DNA of 64,000 nucleotides, from assembly GCA_013911135.1 (NCBI GenBank), contig JACERO010000079.1, forward strand, positions 24,051 to 88,050, given 5' to 3'. Shown piece by piece: positions 36,079 through 45,093 of this stretch (positions within the stretch are counted from its first letter, which is position 1; each line of letters opens with the position of its first letter). This DNA is from Candidatus Nitrosopumilus sp. (GTDB lineage: Archaea > Thermoproteota > Nitrososphaeria > Nitrososphaerales > Nitrosopumilaceae). The notes beneath the pieces are model-generated. The model searched no databases, was not told the origin of the DNA, and saw nothing but the letters and a program-made list of their open reading frames with translations. Made by a program: the position numbers and the translations under genes.

Positions 36079-36495
36079 CTAAATTTCATCATCCCTAGAA
36101 ACAATCCAATCAATAATTCTATCAATATATGATGAAGTCAAAATTACTTTAATTGGTCCTAAAGGAGATTCATTTGCTTCTTCACAAATTGCTATTTTTT
36201 CAACAAAAGCTGCTTGTTTATTTAGATAAAACCAAGTAGTATCATTTTCTAAATTTTTTTCAAGATTACGTCTATAGATTTTTTGAGATTGTTTAGTGTG
36301 AACTGTTTCGTAAATCTTTTCTAAAGACTTGAGATCTTTGGATTGGGCACTAATTGAAAAAATTTCAGTTTTTATATTTGAGTTTGTAAAAATATTTGAA
36401 ATTGCTTTTTTAATTTTTTTTGGATCCTCAGAAGGATTTACTGAACAAAACATCTCTATTTTGCAACTAATATTTGGAATTCTCATTCTATCCAA
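36079..36495 (-). CDS. UPF0201 family RNA-binding-like protein
   Basis: 138 aa. The N-terminal CKIEMFCSVNPSEDPKKIKKAISNIF matches UPF0201, a family with a ribosomal-protein L5-like fold. The likely true start is an internal ATG (MRIPNI, 3 codons later). It overlaps the end of the upstream UPF0200 gene by 13 nt; this neighbour pair is conserved in archaea (recalled from general knowledge). Function not established. Confidence 0.75.
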   Translation of the reverse strand: MDRMRIPNISCKIEMFCSVNPSEDPKKIKKAISNIFTNSNIKTEIFSISAQSKDLKSLEKIYETVHTKQSQKIYRRNLEKNLENDTTWFYLNKQAAFVEKIAICEEANESPLGPIKVILTSSYIDRIIDWIVSRDDEI

Positions 36496-37031
36496 CTTTG
36501 AATAATTTTAAAGGTGGTTTCTATTAACTTGTCTTTTGTTAAACCAATATTTGATATGGCATAATCAGATAGTGCAATTGGACTACTAATTCCAACTCCT
36601 AATTCGCGATTATCTCGTTCTTCAAAGTGATCTTTTGTTTGAGGATCATCTGATCTTCCTCTTTTTTGTAAAAAATCAAATCTAGTATCAGTTAATGCAT
36701 GAATTGCTAATAGTTTTACACTACCAAGTTTTCTAAGTACTTCTATTTCATCAGTAGATCTAATTCCATCAATTAGTATCACATTAGCAGTAGACGATTC
36801 TATTTGTGGTTTCACTAATTCTGCTATTGCACCAAGACCATTTTTTTCTCTAAGCTCAAGCATTAGTTTTCCAAGATTCGTTCTAGTTGATTCTAAGTTT
36901 CTTTTTTTTGCTTCTTCTCTAACAGCATTTCCCATATTGATAATGTCATATCCTTTTGGTTTCAATCCTTCAGCAATAGTAGATTTGCCAGCACCAGGCA
37001 TGCCTGTTAGACATACAATTAGTTTTGTCAA
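36483..37031 (-). CDS. UPF0200 family P-loop nucleotide kinase
   Basis: 182 aa. Walker A is GMPGAGKSTIAEGL at residues 10-23; DGIRSTDEIEVLRKLG and RGRSDDPQTKDHFEERD resemble dephospho-CoA kinase-type lids. Probably a small-molecule kinase, substrate unknown. Forms a unit with UPF0201. Confidence 0.8.
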   Translation of the reverse strand: MTKLIVCLTGMPGAGKSTIAEGLKPKGYDIINMGNAVREEAKKRNLESTRTNLGKLMLELREKNGLGAIAELVKPQIESSTANVILIDGIRSTDEIEVLRKLGSVKLLAIHALTDTRFDFLQKRGRSDDPQTKDHFEERDNRELGVGISSPIALSDYAISNIGLTKDKLIETTFKIIQSWIE

Positions 37032-37103
37032 TACATATCAAAAAAGAGTCTCGTCTATGAAGCTACCGGAAATTATTATAAAGATACTTCAAAAAATGTT
37101 ATA

Positions 37104-37647
37104 ATGCGAACTTTTGTAGCAATTGAAATCTCAAATGGGGATATTATCAATTCCATAAAAAAATTTCAAACTAAAATTAACATTGATGCTAAATCCGTAG
37201 AATCAAAAAATTTTCATTTTACATTACAATTTTTAGGTGAAATTTCAGAGGAGATCTTACAAAAAGTTATCCAAGCCCTTCGTAAGATTGAATTTTCAAG
37301 TTTTAGTGTAAACTTGAAAGGAACAGGTGCATTTCTTAAACCTAAATTTCCAAGAGTGATTTGGATTGGAACAGATGAAAATGGAGGAAACATGCTAATT
37401 CAGTTATCAAAAAAAGTTGAAAAAGTGTTAGAACCATTAGGATTTTTTTTTAGATAAGCCGTTCAAACCTCATATCACAGTATTTAGAATTAAAAAGAAG
37501 GTAGGAGATATAACAAAAGAATTGGATAGTCAAAAAATGATAGATTTTGGAATACAAAAAGTAACTAGTATCAAATTGAAAAAAAGTGAACTTACATCAA
37601 ATGGACCAATCTATTCTAATTTAGAGGAGATTAGTGCAATAAAATGA
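37104..37647 (+). pseudogene. thpR: RNA 2',3'-cyclic phosphodiesterase, one frameshift
   Basis: 2H phosphoesterase acting on RNA 2',3'-cyclic ends. The first HxT motif is HFTLQFLGEI at residues 40-49. The frame stops at 37457 within a T-run (gatttttttttagataag); with one T fewer, it reads on as LDKPFKPHITVFRIKKK, giving the second HxT. The total of about 180 aa is normal. The stop overlaps the ATG of cca by 4 nt. A single homopolymer indel explains the break, so the gene is probably intact. Confidence 0.85.
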
Positions 37648-38975
37648 AACAAATTATTTCTAAAATTTCCAAGTCTGTTATTCCATCAAAAACAATAGAA
37701 AACTCAAAAAAACAAATTGCTGAATTAGCATTTAACTTAGTTAAAAAAGAAATTGAGAAATTTACAGAAGTTATAGGATTAGAATTTGGTGGTTCATTTG
37801 CAAAAGGTACTTGGTTATCAAAAGATGCAGATGTAGATATTTTTATCAAATTTAAGAAATCTACATCAGAAGAAAAATTTGAAAAGATCTCAAAAAAAAT
37901 TGGTTTTGAATCATTGAAAAAATATTCTCCATATATTAGATGTTCTGAGCATCCATATGTTGAGGCAAAAATTAAAAATACAAAGATCAATGTTGTACCA
38001 TTTTATGATGTAAAAATTGGAGAGTGGAAAAGTGCTGCTGATAGATCTCCATTTCATACAAAATTCATGGAAAAATCACTAACATCTAAAATGAGAAACG
38101 ATGTTAGAATTCTAAAAACATTTTTTAAATCAAATAAAATTTACGGAGCTGAAATTGCAAAACAAGGATTTAGTGGTTATGTTTCAGAAGTTTTAATCTT
38201 AAATTTTGGAAGTTTTGAAAATGTAATTAAATCAATATCAGGAATTAAAGAAAATCAAATTATTGGAAAGACTTCAAAGAAATTTGGAACATCAATAGTG
38301 ATTATAGATCCAATTGATAATAATAGGAATTTAGCTGCTGCAATTTCTGATGAAAATCTTGGAAAATTTATTCTTGTTTCTAGAGCTTTTAAAGAAAAAC
38401 CTACAATAGGATTCTTCAAGGACAAAAAATCACTAGTTTCAAAGAAACATTGGGAAAATTTGTTGGTAATAAAATTTAACTTTAAAATTAGAAGCCCAGA
38501 TATAATATGGGGGCAAATTAAAAGAGCCACTTCATCATTGTCTACTCAATTAGAATTAGGTGGATTTGAAGTACTAAGAAGTAAGCCCCATACAGATCAA
38601 CAAAAAGAAGTCTATCTCTTTTTCTTGTTAGAATCTACAAAAATTTCAAGACTATATCCAAAAAATGGACCAGAATATTTTAGAGAAGATAGTTCCAAGA
38701 GTTTTATTTCTAAAAATATTGTAAATACGGAATTAATGTGGATTGGAAAGAATAAAAAAATAACTTCATTAGAAAAAAGAAAACATACTGAAGCAGTCAA
38801 ATTCATGATAGAATTTTTGAAAAAGAATCTTAGAACAGACATACCAAAAGGTCTTCAAAGTGATTTCAAACAAGGTTTCAAGGTTTCAGTAGGAAACAAA
38901 AATTTAAGCAAATCAATTAAAGAGGCTGCAAGTGAGTTGATTTCAACAGATGGCACACTCCTTCATTTCAATTAA
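37644..38975 (+). CDS. cca: CCA tRNA nucleotidyltransferase, archaeal class I
   Basis: Adds CCA to tRNA 3' ends without a template. 443 aa. The active site is GGSFAKGTWLSKDADVDIFI (GS…DxD) near residue 50; RCSEHPYVEAKIKNTKI fits the archaeal enzyme. The three tRNAs in the window lack encoded CCA. Overlaps thpR at its start and the downstream kinase gene by 26 nt, so the three are an RNA-end-processing unit. Confidence 0.92.
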   Translation: MKQIISKISKSVIPSKTIENSKKQIAELAFNLVKKEIEKFTEVIGLEFGGSFAKGTWLSKDADVDIFIKFKKSTSEEKFEKISKKIGFESLKKYSPYIRCSEHPYVEAKIKNTKINVVPFYDVKIGEWKSAADRSPFHTKFMEKSLTSKMRNDVRILKTFFKSNKIYGAEIAKQGFSGYVSEVLILNFGSFENVIKSISGIKENQIIGKTSKKFGTSIVIIDPIDNNRNLAAAISDENLGKFILVSRAFKEKPTIGFFKDKKSLVSKKHWENLLVIKFNFKIRSPDIIWGQIKRATSSLSTQLELGGFEVLRSKPHTDQQKEVYLFFLLESTKISRLYPKNGPEYFREDSSKSFISKNIVNTELMWIGKNKKITSLEKRKHTEAVKFMIEFLKKNLRTDIPKGLQSDFKQGFKVSVGNKNLSKSIKEAASELISTDGTLLHFN

Positions 38976-39711
38976 GAAATTTGCGGATGAGCCATACTCA
39001 AATATTCTTGGATATCCAAAAGCTACCAGTAGACAAATTAGATCAAGAATTAATGAATTAGAGAAATTAAAAATAAAATCAGTTTCATTTACAGGTTCTA
39101 CTACACTTGGAAATTTAGCAATTTTAGGAAAAGGATACGTTGGAGTTGTAGTTCTAGTAAAAAAAGGAAGCAAGCAGGTTGCACTAAAAATTAGACGAAC
39201 AGATTCGCAAAGAAATGAAATGAAAAATGAAGTAATATTACTAAAATTAGCAAATTCAGTAAATGTTGGACCAAAAATGTATGTTGCAAGTAAAAATTTC
39301 TTAGTAATGGAATATCTTGAAGGAATTGATATTAGTAAATGGGTAAATACGTTAAAAGGAATAGGTAGTGCAAAGAAATTAAAATCTACAATCAGAAATG
39401 TTTTAGAAGACTGTTATAGACTAGATCAGATTAGTCTTGATCATGGCGAATTAAGTAATGTTTCAAAACATGTCATTGTAGGAAAAACAAAATCTACCTT
39501 AATTGATTTTGAAAGTTCTAGCACTAAAAGAAGATCATCAAATGTTACATCAATTACTCAAGCAATTTTTATTGGATCAGGAATTGCAAAAAAAACTCAA
39601 AAAATCTACAAAAACCCGCCTAAAGAGAAAATTATTGATATCTTAAAACAATACAAACAAGAAAAGACACGAGTAAATTTTGAAAAACTATTAAAAATTC
39701 TAAAATTGTAA
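38950..39711 (+). CDS. Predicted RIO-like Ser/Thr protein kinase
   Basis: 253 aa. After a winged-helix-like N-terminus (ATSRQIRSRINELEKLKI), the small kinase core reads GKGYVGVVVLVKKGSKQVALKI (ATP loop and Lys), DHGELSN (catalytic loop, HGxxxxN) and TLIDFESSS (metal-binding DFE). This matches the archaeal COG2112 kinases. It overlaps cca. Target unknown. Confidence 0.8.
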   Translation: MAHSFISIKKFADEPYSNILGYPKATSRQIRSRINELEKLKIKSVSFTGSTTLGNLAILGKGYVGVVVLVKKGSKQVALKIRRTDSQRNEMKNEVILLKLANSVNVGPKMYVASKNFLVMEYLEGIDISKWVNTLKGIGSAKKLKSTIRNVLEDCYRLDQISLDHGELSNVSKHVIVGKTKSTLIDFESSSTKRRSSNVTSITQAIFIGSGIAKKTQKIYKNPPKEKIIDILKQYKQEKTRVNFEKLLKILKL

Positions 39712-39764
39712 AGAATCAGTAAGATTTACTATATTTTTATAGGATATATTCACAGGATCCTAAA

Positions 39765-40547
39765 ATGACTAGTACAAATGCCGTTACTAAACTTCCAACA
39801 AGAATAAACTACAAAGTCATTGCCATAATTGCATCTCTATCTGTAGTTGATATTGTATATAATTTGTATTTTTTTGATGGCTCATACTTTGATATTAAAG
39901 ATGGGATCTATTTAGCAGGAATTGCAGGTTGTGGAATATCTTCCATTTTGGTTGCCAAAAAATATCATGGTTCTGCAATGCTTGAAAAAGCATATCTGTT
40001 TTTGGGATTGGGATTTTTTGCGTGGTTTATAGCAGATGTTGGATATTATTATAATGAATTTGTATTAGAAATTGATCCTTGGCCATCTCCATTTGATGTA
40101 GGTTTTCTTGCAAACTATGTTTTTGCAATCTTACATCTTGGTCTTAACACAAAATACTTCAAACCAAAATGGTCCAACTTAATGAAAGCTCCAATTATTG
40201 TAATTCCAATTATTGCAGTTTTTATTTTTACAATTACTGCTTATGACTCTTGGGGAGAATATGATGGACTTGTTTTTGACATAGTCTATAGCAATCTGTT
40301 TGTTATTGGGGCATCAGTAATGTTAGCACTTGTAGTTGTTGGAGTAAGTGTTTTTCGGACTTCAGTTCTCAAATCTACATGGTTATTATTGTTAATTGGA
40401 ATCTTATTTTGGGTAGTAGCTGATTCTGCGTATTATTATTTAGAAACAATTGGGGAATATACTCATAATTCTCCAATCAAAACATTATGGATGATATCAT
40501 TCATGTTAATCATTTATGCATTATACAAACATCATAAAGTGTTATGA
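39765..40547 (+). CDS. Polytopic membrane protein, unknown
   Basis: 260 aa with about eight predicted helices (first at 17-38). Repeated aromatic motifs FFAWFIADVGYYYNEF and LFWVVADSAYYYLETIGEY suggest two halves of similar fold, seen at residues 85 and 210. No family recognised. The 3' end is followed by the tRNA-Pro-like direct repeat. Confidence 0.6.
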   Translation: MTSTNAVTKLPTRINYKVIAIIASLSVVDIVYNLYFFDGSYFDIKDGIYLAGIAGCGISSILVAKKYHGSAMLEKAYLFLGLGFFAWFIADVGYYYNEFVLEIDPWPSPFDVGFLANYVFAILHLGLNTKYFKPKWSNLMKAPIIVIPIIAVFIFTITAYDSWGEYDGLVFDIVYSNLFVIGASVMLALVVVGVSVFRTSVLKSTWLLLLIGILFWVVADSAYYYLETIGEYTHNSPIKTLWMISFMLIIYALYKHHKVL

Positions 40548-40559
40548 AGATCATTTAGG

Positions 40560-40580
40560 ATGGGACCGGCAGGATTAGAA
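40560..40580 (+). repeat. Partial copy of the tRNA-Pro 3' end (left arm of a direct repeat)
   Basis: atgggaccggcaggatt followed by [a]gaa repeats the 3' end of tRNA-Pro at 40941-40961 (20 of 21 match, one T to A change). The rest of the tRNA is absent here. Together the copies enclose about 360 nt with one small gene, as left by site-specific integration at a tRNA 3' end. Confidence 0.7.
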
Positions 40581-40632
40581 TATTTTTGGTGATTGTATTG
40601 GTACCAGTTAGGCATAGAAAATAAAAAAAGAA

Positions 40633-40818
40633 TCATGGCGGTTTAACATACGTCCAAAATGCATCCTTCTCACATGTGTTGATTGGAGGAAATATTTCGA
40701 ACAATTGCATCTGAATTGCACTTTCATCAAAAGTAGGATGACATTTTGCAGACACTTCGATATGACCCGAAAATTTGTAATATCCTGGTTTTGTACATTT
40801 GTCACCTGTTTTTGGCAT
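40633..40818 (-). CDS. Small YjzC-like protein
   Basis: 61 aa, ATG 40818. MPKTGDKCTKPGYYKFSGHI then CHPTFDESAIQ and CEKDAFWTYVKPP. The TGDKCTKPGYYKFSGH opening resembles YjzC-like small proteins; three cysteines may bind metal. It lies between the two tRNA-Pro-derived repeats, so it could be cargo of a small integrated element. Alternative frame ORF 40608-40805 is a shadow. Confidence 0.6.
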   Translation of the reverse strand: MPKTGDKCTKPGYYKFSGHIEVSAKCHPTFDESAIQMQLFEIFPPINTCEKDAFWTYVKPP

Positions 40819-40940
40819 TAATCAATAAGATCGTTTGTAGAATAATAAACATGACCTAATTAAATGGTCATAACTTCATAAATTCAAATCCTGTAAGATT
40901 TGAATTGATTTAGTGATTGATTTTTTTGTAGTTAACCAAA

Positions 40941-40961
40941 ATGGGACCGGCAGGATTTGAA
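40941..40961 (+). repeat. Right arm of the tRNA-Pro 3'-end direct repeat
   Basis: The 21 nt at the tRNA-Pro 3' end that recur at 40560-40580. The copy within the tRNA is the likely original attachment site. Confidence 0.7.
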
Positions 40962-41015
40962 CCTGCGATCACTAGTCCCCCAGACTAGTATCATACCAAG
41001 CTAGACTACGATCCC
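40942..41015 (-). tRNA. tRNA-Pro (GGG)
   Basis: Minus-strand cloverleaf: acceptor GGGATCG/CGGTCCC (with one mismatch-tolerant pair), D-arm GTCTAGCTTGGTATGAT, anticodon stem CTAGT/ACTAG, loop CTGGGGG (U33, anticodon GGG), T-arm GCAGG-TTCAAAT-CCTGC, A73. No encoded CCA. Its 3' end is duplicated at 40560-40580. Confidence 0.92.
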
Positions 41016-41071
41016 TTGTCTCACAGGCACAAAATGAAATTATTAAATCGTCGTATTGATTAATAATAATA

Positions 41072-41287
41072 ATGAAGATTTGCAACATTTGCCACAAGAT
41101 TTCAGCTACTGATCAAGATCATTTAGATTGTGTTCAAAAAAGAAGTATCGAAATGGAAAATAAAGATTTTAAAAATAAAATTCCTGAAAAACTAAATCTG
41201 TCAATGGATAAACAAGAGCTTGGTATTGAAGTAAGAGCTATCCTTGAACATCTTTCAAAAGAGAAAGACAAAGAAGAAGAAATATAA
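41072..41287 (+). CDS. Small Cys-containing soluble protein
   Basis: 71 aa: MKICNICHKISATDQDHLDC has CxxC and a later C and H, a possible zinc knuckle, followed by a charged helical tail (SKEKDKEEEI). No family recognised. It starts about 55 nt from the tRNA-Pro 5' end. Confidence 0.55.
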   Translation: MKICNICHKISATDQDHLDCVQKRSIEMENKDFKNKIPEKLNLSMDKQELGIEVRAILEHLSKEKDKEEEI

Positions 41288-41306
41288 TTATTTTAAATTT
41301 GTTAAC

Positions 41307-42047
41307 TTAACGTTCTTGTGTAGTAGGTCTTATCAAAATTTCGTTAATATTAACATGTGATGGGGATTCAACTGCATACAAAATTGCATTTGCAATATCT
41401 TCTGCTTGTAATGCTTCCATCTTTTTTGTATTTTCAACAAATCCCTGCAAAGATTCATCAGTAATAGTATCATTAAGTTCTGTTGCTACAACTCCAGGTT
41501 CAATAGAAGTTACTCTAATGTTAGAACGTACACTAAATTCTTGTCTTAATCCTTCACTAAATGCTGCAATTGCATGTTTTGTTGCACAATAAACACTACC
41601 AGCTGGAAAAACAATTCTTCCAGCAACAGATGATAGATTTACAATATGTCCAGATTTTTTTTCTTTCATATGCAAAATTACTGAGGCTGTAGAATACAAT
41701 ACACCTCTGATATTCACATCAATCATTCTATCCCATTCATCTACTTTCAGGGTTTTGAAGAAACTTAGAGGCATCAAACCTGCATTATTTACAAGAATGT
41801 CAATGGATCCCCATTTTTCTAAAACTGCTTTTGCAAAATTTTCACACTCTTCTCTTTGTGTAACATCTAATTTTTGATAAAATACTTCTCCACCGTTATC
41901 AGTAATTTGTTTTGCAAGTGCTTCTAGTTTGTCGACTCGTCTTGCGCCAATAGCAACTTTAGCTCCTGCTTTTGATAATGTCAAGGCAGTTGCAAATCCA
42001 ATACCACTGCTTGCTCCTGTAATTATTGCAACTTTATCTTTAATCAT
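41307..42047 (-). CDS. Short-chain dehydrogenase/reductase
   Basis: 246 aa NAD(P)-dependent SDR. Cofactor loop TGASSGIGFATAL, NNAGLMPLS, catalytic Ser in NLSSVAGRIVFP and YxxxK as YCATK. IGARRVDKLEALA suggests NADP preference (Arg pair). Closest in layout to YdfG/3-hydroxy acid dehydrogenase types. Substrate unknown. Confidence 0.88.
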   Translation of the reverse strand: MIKDKVAIITGASSGIGFATALTLSKAGAKVAIGARRVDKLEALAKQITDNGGEVFYQKLDVTQREECENFAKAVLEKWGSIDILVNNAGLMPLSFFKTLKVDEWDRMIDVNIRGVLYSTASVILHMKEKKSGHIVNLSSVAGRIVFPAGSVYCATKHAIAAFSEGLRQEFSVRSNIRVTSIEPGVVATELNDTITDESLQGFVENTKKMEALQAEDIANAILYAVESPSHVNINEILIRPTTQER

Positions 42048-42147
42048 TTAATTTGATCCAATTCCATCATCGTAAAAACGTTTAGACTAAATCACTTTGG
42101 AAAAAAATACTACCACCTTTATTAAATGAAAAATGACTAACTAAGCT

Positions 42148-42375
42148 ATGGAGTCTGAGAAATGTGCTTATTGTGGTGATTTAACAGATATGCCATTTCA
42201 TTGTAATTATTGTAAGGATCCATTTTGTGCTGAACATAGATTACCTGAAGAACATAGATGTGTAAAGCTAACACAAATTAGAGCAAAAAGATTTGGGGAG
42301 AAAAAAGTAATACGAGATGGTGGTAGAGACAAACCAAATATTTTCAAAAGAATATTCAGTAAATTCAAAGATTAG
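42148..42375 (+). CDS. AN1-type zinc finger protein
   Basis: 75 aa. CAYCGDLTDMPFHCNYCKDP…FCAEHRLPEEHRC is the AN1 pattern with six Cys and two His ligands. A basic tail (IFKRIFSKFKD) follows. In eukaryotes AN1 proteins act in ubiquitin and stress responses; the archaeal role is unknown. Convergent with a membrane gene, overlapping 4 nt. Confidence 0.88.
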   Translation: MESEKCAYCGDLTDMPFHCNYCKDPFCAEHRLPEEHRCVKLTQIRAKRFGEKKVIRDGGRDKPNIFKRIFSKFKD

Positions 42376-42656
42376 TATGGACTTTTTTCAGGAGAAATTT
42401 TTGCACGTCTGCCTTGATAAATTAAAGCGATAGCAAGTGCAAACATTACCATTGCAGTTAAGGGAAAATTTTGTGGTGCAGGCAAAATAAACCAATAGTA
42501 AACTCCAAAACCAATTGATACAGCTGCTTGTACCCACAGTTTAATCCATTTTGGGGCTTTGATTAATCGACTTATAGCTTCAATAGCAAAGATTCCAATT
42601 ACTGGATAAATTGAAAATAATAAAAAATCAAATACTTCTACGCCTGTATGAGACAT
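42372..42656 (-). CDS. Small membrane protein, three helices
   Basis: 94 aa, hydrophobic segments about residues 7-27, 39-55 and 62-80; APKWIKLWVQAAVS loop. No family recognised. Same strand and directly downstream of the GINS gene (33 nt). Confidence 0.55.
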   Translation of the reverse strand: MSHTGVEVFDFLLFSIYPVIGIFAIEAISRLIKAPKWIKLWVQAAVSIGFGVYYWFILPAPQNFPLTAMVMFALAIALIYQGRRAKISPEKSPY

Positions 42657-42689
42657 TTAATATGAAAATAAAGCAGGTATAATTTTTAC

Positions 42690-43247
42690 CTAATCATCCC
42701 AACGGATTTTAGTTGCAGCATTTTTGGCAATTAATGCGTAAGCATTTTCATATGGGATTGTGGCAATATCTTCAGTTTTGAAAGGACCGTATTTTTCAAG
42801 GTCAGCACCCACAATTTCTTCTACTTCTTTAAGAAATCTAATGACAATTTTCTTTGTTTTATGATTTTGAGCTAATGATTCAAGGAATTTTGATTTTCCA
42901 TTAATTGTAGCAGAAAGAATCATTTCAATTCTTTCTCTTTGTTCCTCTTGTGAATCTAAAATGAATTTTTCTTCATCTAAAAGATTTCCAAATTGGATAT
43001 CTTTTGATTTAGAAATTTTTTCTAGTCTAATGTGTATCAGTAATGACGTCAATTCAGTTGCCATTTCTATCAAAGCATCCTTAATTTTACTCTCTACTCC
43101 ATCAAATTCTTGTTTTCTTAAATTTCCTATAAAGTCAGAGAGATTTCTGTAAAAGTTTTGATCAATTTCTAATATAGAATCATTTTCAGTTTCTAGTAAA
43201 ACTGTTTGATGTAAAGAGTTGATATCGATTTGATTTGATTCAGACAT
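42690..43247 (-). CDS. GINS complex subunit (Gins51/Gins15-like)
   Basis: 185 aa. An α-helical A domain (YRNLSDFIGNLRKQEF…) with conserved helices is followed by the small C-terminal B domain IRFLKEVEEIVGADLEKYGP…PYENAYALIAKNAATKIR. The order A-then-B is that of Gins51/Sld5-Psf1. GINS stabilises the MCM helicase in the replisome with Cdc45/GAN. It is 6 kb or more from PCNA and PolD genes. Confidence 0.8.
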   Translation of the reverse strand: MSESNQIDINSLHQTVLLETENDSILEIDQNFYRNLSDFIGNLRKQEFDGVESKIKDALIEMATELTSLLIHIRLEKISKSKDIQFGNLLDEEKFILDSQEEQRERIEMILSATINGKSKFLESLAQNHKTKKIVIRFLKEVEEIVGADLEKYGPFKTEDIATIPYENAYALIAKNAATKIRWDD

Positions 43248-43301
43248 TTCTACCTAATCCTTAAATGTTGGGTGTATTTGTGTTTGATTGAAGTAAAAAA
43301 A

Positions 43302-44762
43302 TTGCCCTATAAAGTTAGTCATGGTAAAGCAGTCCCAATAACATATTCACCTGATGAAGTTTTTGCTAGGATTCAACACGAAGACATTCAGTTTATTGAT
43401 TTACAATTCACAGGTCTTACAGGCCATTTTCATCATACCACAATTTCAGCTAACTTGTTTACCCCTGAACAAATGAGAGATGGATTACCAAAATTGGATG
43501 GTTCATCAATTGTTGGCTTTACTAGTATTGATGATTCAGATCTACTTCTCAAGCCAGACTCAAATACATTTGCAATAATTCCTTGGATGACTGAAAATAA
43601 AACAGCCAGACTTCTTTGTGATGTTTATTGGGGAGAAGATAGAGGAAGATTATCAAGAGATCCTAGAGGAATTGCGCAAAAAGCTGAAGAATATATCAAA
43701 ACTCAGGGATTTGATTTTAGTACATGGGGTCCAGAGGTGGAATTCTTTGTTTTTGATAAGGTACATTGGGATGTTTTAACGCCATACAAAGGACAGTCTT
43801 ATTCAATTGAATCAAAAGAAGCTCCATGGAGCCAAGACGGAGATGGATATCCAATGGGATTACAAGAAGGATACTATCCTAGTACACCATCAGATACTCT
43901 TACACCATACAGAAATGAATGTGTGAATATTCTAAATAAAGATTTTGGAATATTATGTGATAATCACCACCATGAAGTTGCAACTGCAGGACAATGTGAA
44001 ATTGATATCAGATATGACCGCCTGACAAATGCTGCAGATGCTGCGCAATCCTACAAGTATGTTATTAGAAATATTGCACAGAAGTATGGAAAGGTTGCAA
44101 CAATGATGCCAAAACCAATTGCAATGGATTCAGGTTCTGGAATGCATGTTAATGTTAGTTTATGGAATGGAAATGAAAATATATTTTTTGACCCAGATGA
44201 TGAGATTGAATTAAGCCAAACTGGAAGATACTTTTGCGGTGGAATCATTAATCATGCCAAAGCACTATCAGCAATTTGTAATCCTACTACTAATTCATAC
44301 CATAGACTCGTACCTGGATATGAAGCTCCAGCATACATTGCATGGAGTTCAGGAAATCGTTCTGCCATAGTTAGAGTTCCAAAACATCTCAAAGGAAAAG
44401 GATACGCATACCTAAAGAGACTAGAGTTTAGAGCTCCTGATCCTTCATCTAATCCATATCTTGTATTTGCTGCAGTAGCAGCAGCTGGATTGGATGGAAT
44501 CAAAAAGAAGATGGATCCTGGAGAACAAATACGTGAAGATATCTTTAAGATGACTAGATCAGACAAGGCTAAAAGAGGTATTGGTGTTCTTCCAAAAAGT
44601 CTTGGTGAAGCATTAGATGAGTTAGAGAGTGATAGAAAATTCCTTAATCCAATTTACACTAATAATGTAATTAATAAGCTAATAGAATTAGAAAGAAGAG
44701 ATCAGCGTGAAATTGCCATTAGGCCACATCCGCATGAATTTTATCTGTACTTTGATGTTTAG
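43302..44762 (+). CDS. glnA: Glutamine synthetase, type I
   Basis: ATP-dependent ammonium assimilation (glutamate to glutamine). About 486 aa. DLQFTGLTGHFHHTTI, EVEFFVFDKV, SGSGMHVNVSLW, NPTTNSYHRLVPGYEAP (nucleotide and flap loop), and the C-terminal EFYLYFDV are typical. The adenylylation Tyr pattern is not evident. The ORF track starts at GTG 43272, but TTG 43302 gives MPYKVSHGK, closer to the usual length; TTG 43284 is another option. ttaaat at 43261 is a weak TATA. Confidence 0.92.
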   Translation: MPYKVSHGKAVPITYSPDEVFARIQHEDIQFIDLQFTGLTGHFHHTTISANLFTPEQMRDGLPKLDGSSIVGFTSIDDSDLLLKPDSNTFAIIPWMTENKTARLLCDVYWGEDRGRLSRDPRGIAQKAEEYIKTQGFDFSTWGPEVEFFVFDKVHWDVLTPYKGQSYSIESKEAPWSQDGDGYPMGLQEGYYPSTPSDTLTPYRNECVNILNKDFGILCDNHHHEVATAGQCEIDIRYDRLTNAADAAQSYKYVIRNIAQKYGKVATMMPKPIAMDSGSGMHVNVSLWNGNENIFFDPDDEIELSQTGRYFCGGIINHAKALSAICNPTTNSYHRLVPGYEAPAYIAWSSGNRSAIVRVPKHLKGKGYAYLKRLEFRAPDPSSNPYLVFAAVAAAGLDGIKKKMDPGEQIREDIFKMTRSDKAKRGIGVLPKSLGEALDELESDRKFLNPIYTNNVINKLIELERRDQREIAIRPHPHEFYLYFDV

Positions 44763-45037
44763 GCTCTTCCAGTAAGCTGAAAGATATAAAATAATGAAAC
44801 CGCTATCAGAGTAAATCCCCCTCCTAGATATATTCCTCTCCACTTTTCAGATGTAGCAGCTCTGTACAATAAGACTCCACCAGTAAGACCCATAAATAAT
44901 ATCAAAACGCCAATGATTACACTATCAAAACTTGTGTTAGTAATTAGCGGATAAAAGAATCCAGCAAGTAATGTAAAAAATGCAACTAGGTAAATGTACT
45001 TGAAACTAGTAAGTATTTTAGATGATGTTTTATTCAA
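44759..45037 (-). CDS. Small three-helix membrane protein
   Basis: 92 aa; helices about residues 13-30, 38-55 and 70-86 with RAATSEKWRGIYLGGG loop. No family recognised. It overlaps the end of glnA by 4 nt. Confidence 0.55.
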   Translation of the reverse strand: MNKTSSKILTSFKYIYLVAFFTLLAGFFYPLITNTSFDSVIIGVLILFMGLTGGVLLYRAATSEKWRGIYLGGGFTLIAVSLFYIFQLTGRA

Positions 45038-45093
45038 TGTTGTTCGTGAATGTAGTTATCAAATAAACTTTTGAAGAAATTTTTCAAAATGAT

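Noticed and set aside
40560-40640. A second tRNA-Pro gene
   Set aside because: Only the last 21 nt of the tRNA match; no cloverleaf can be made from the following sequence.
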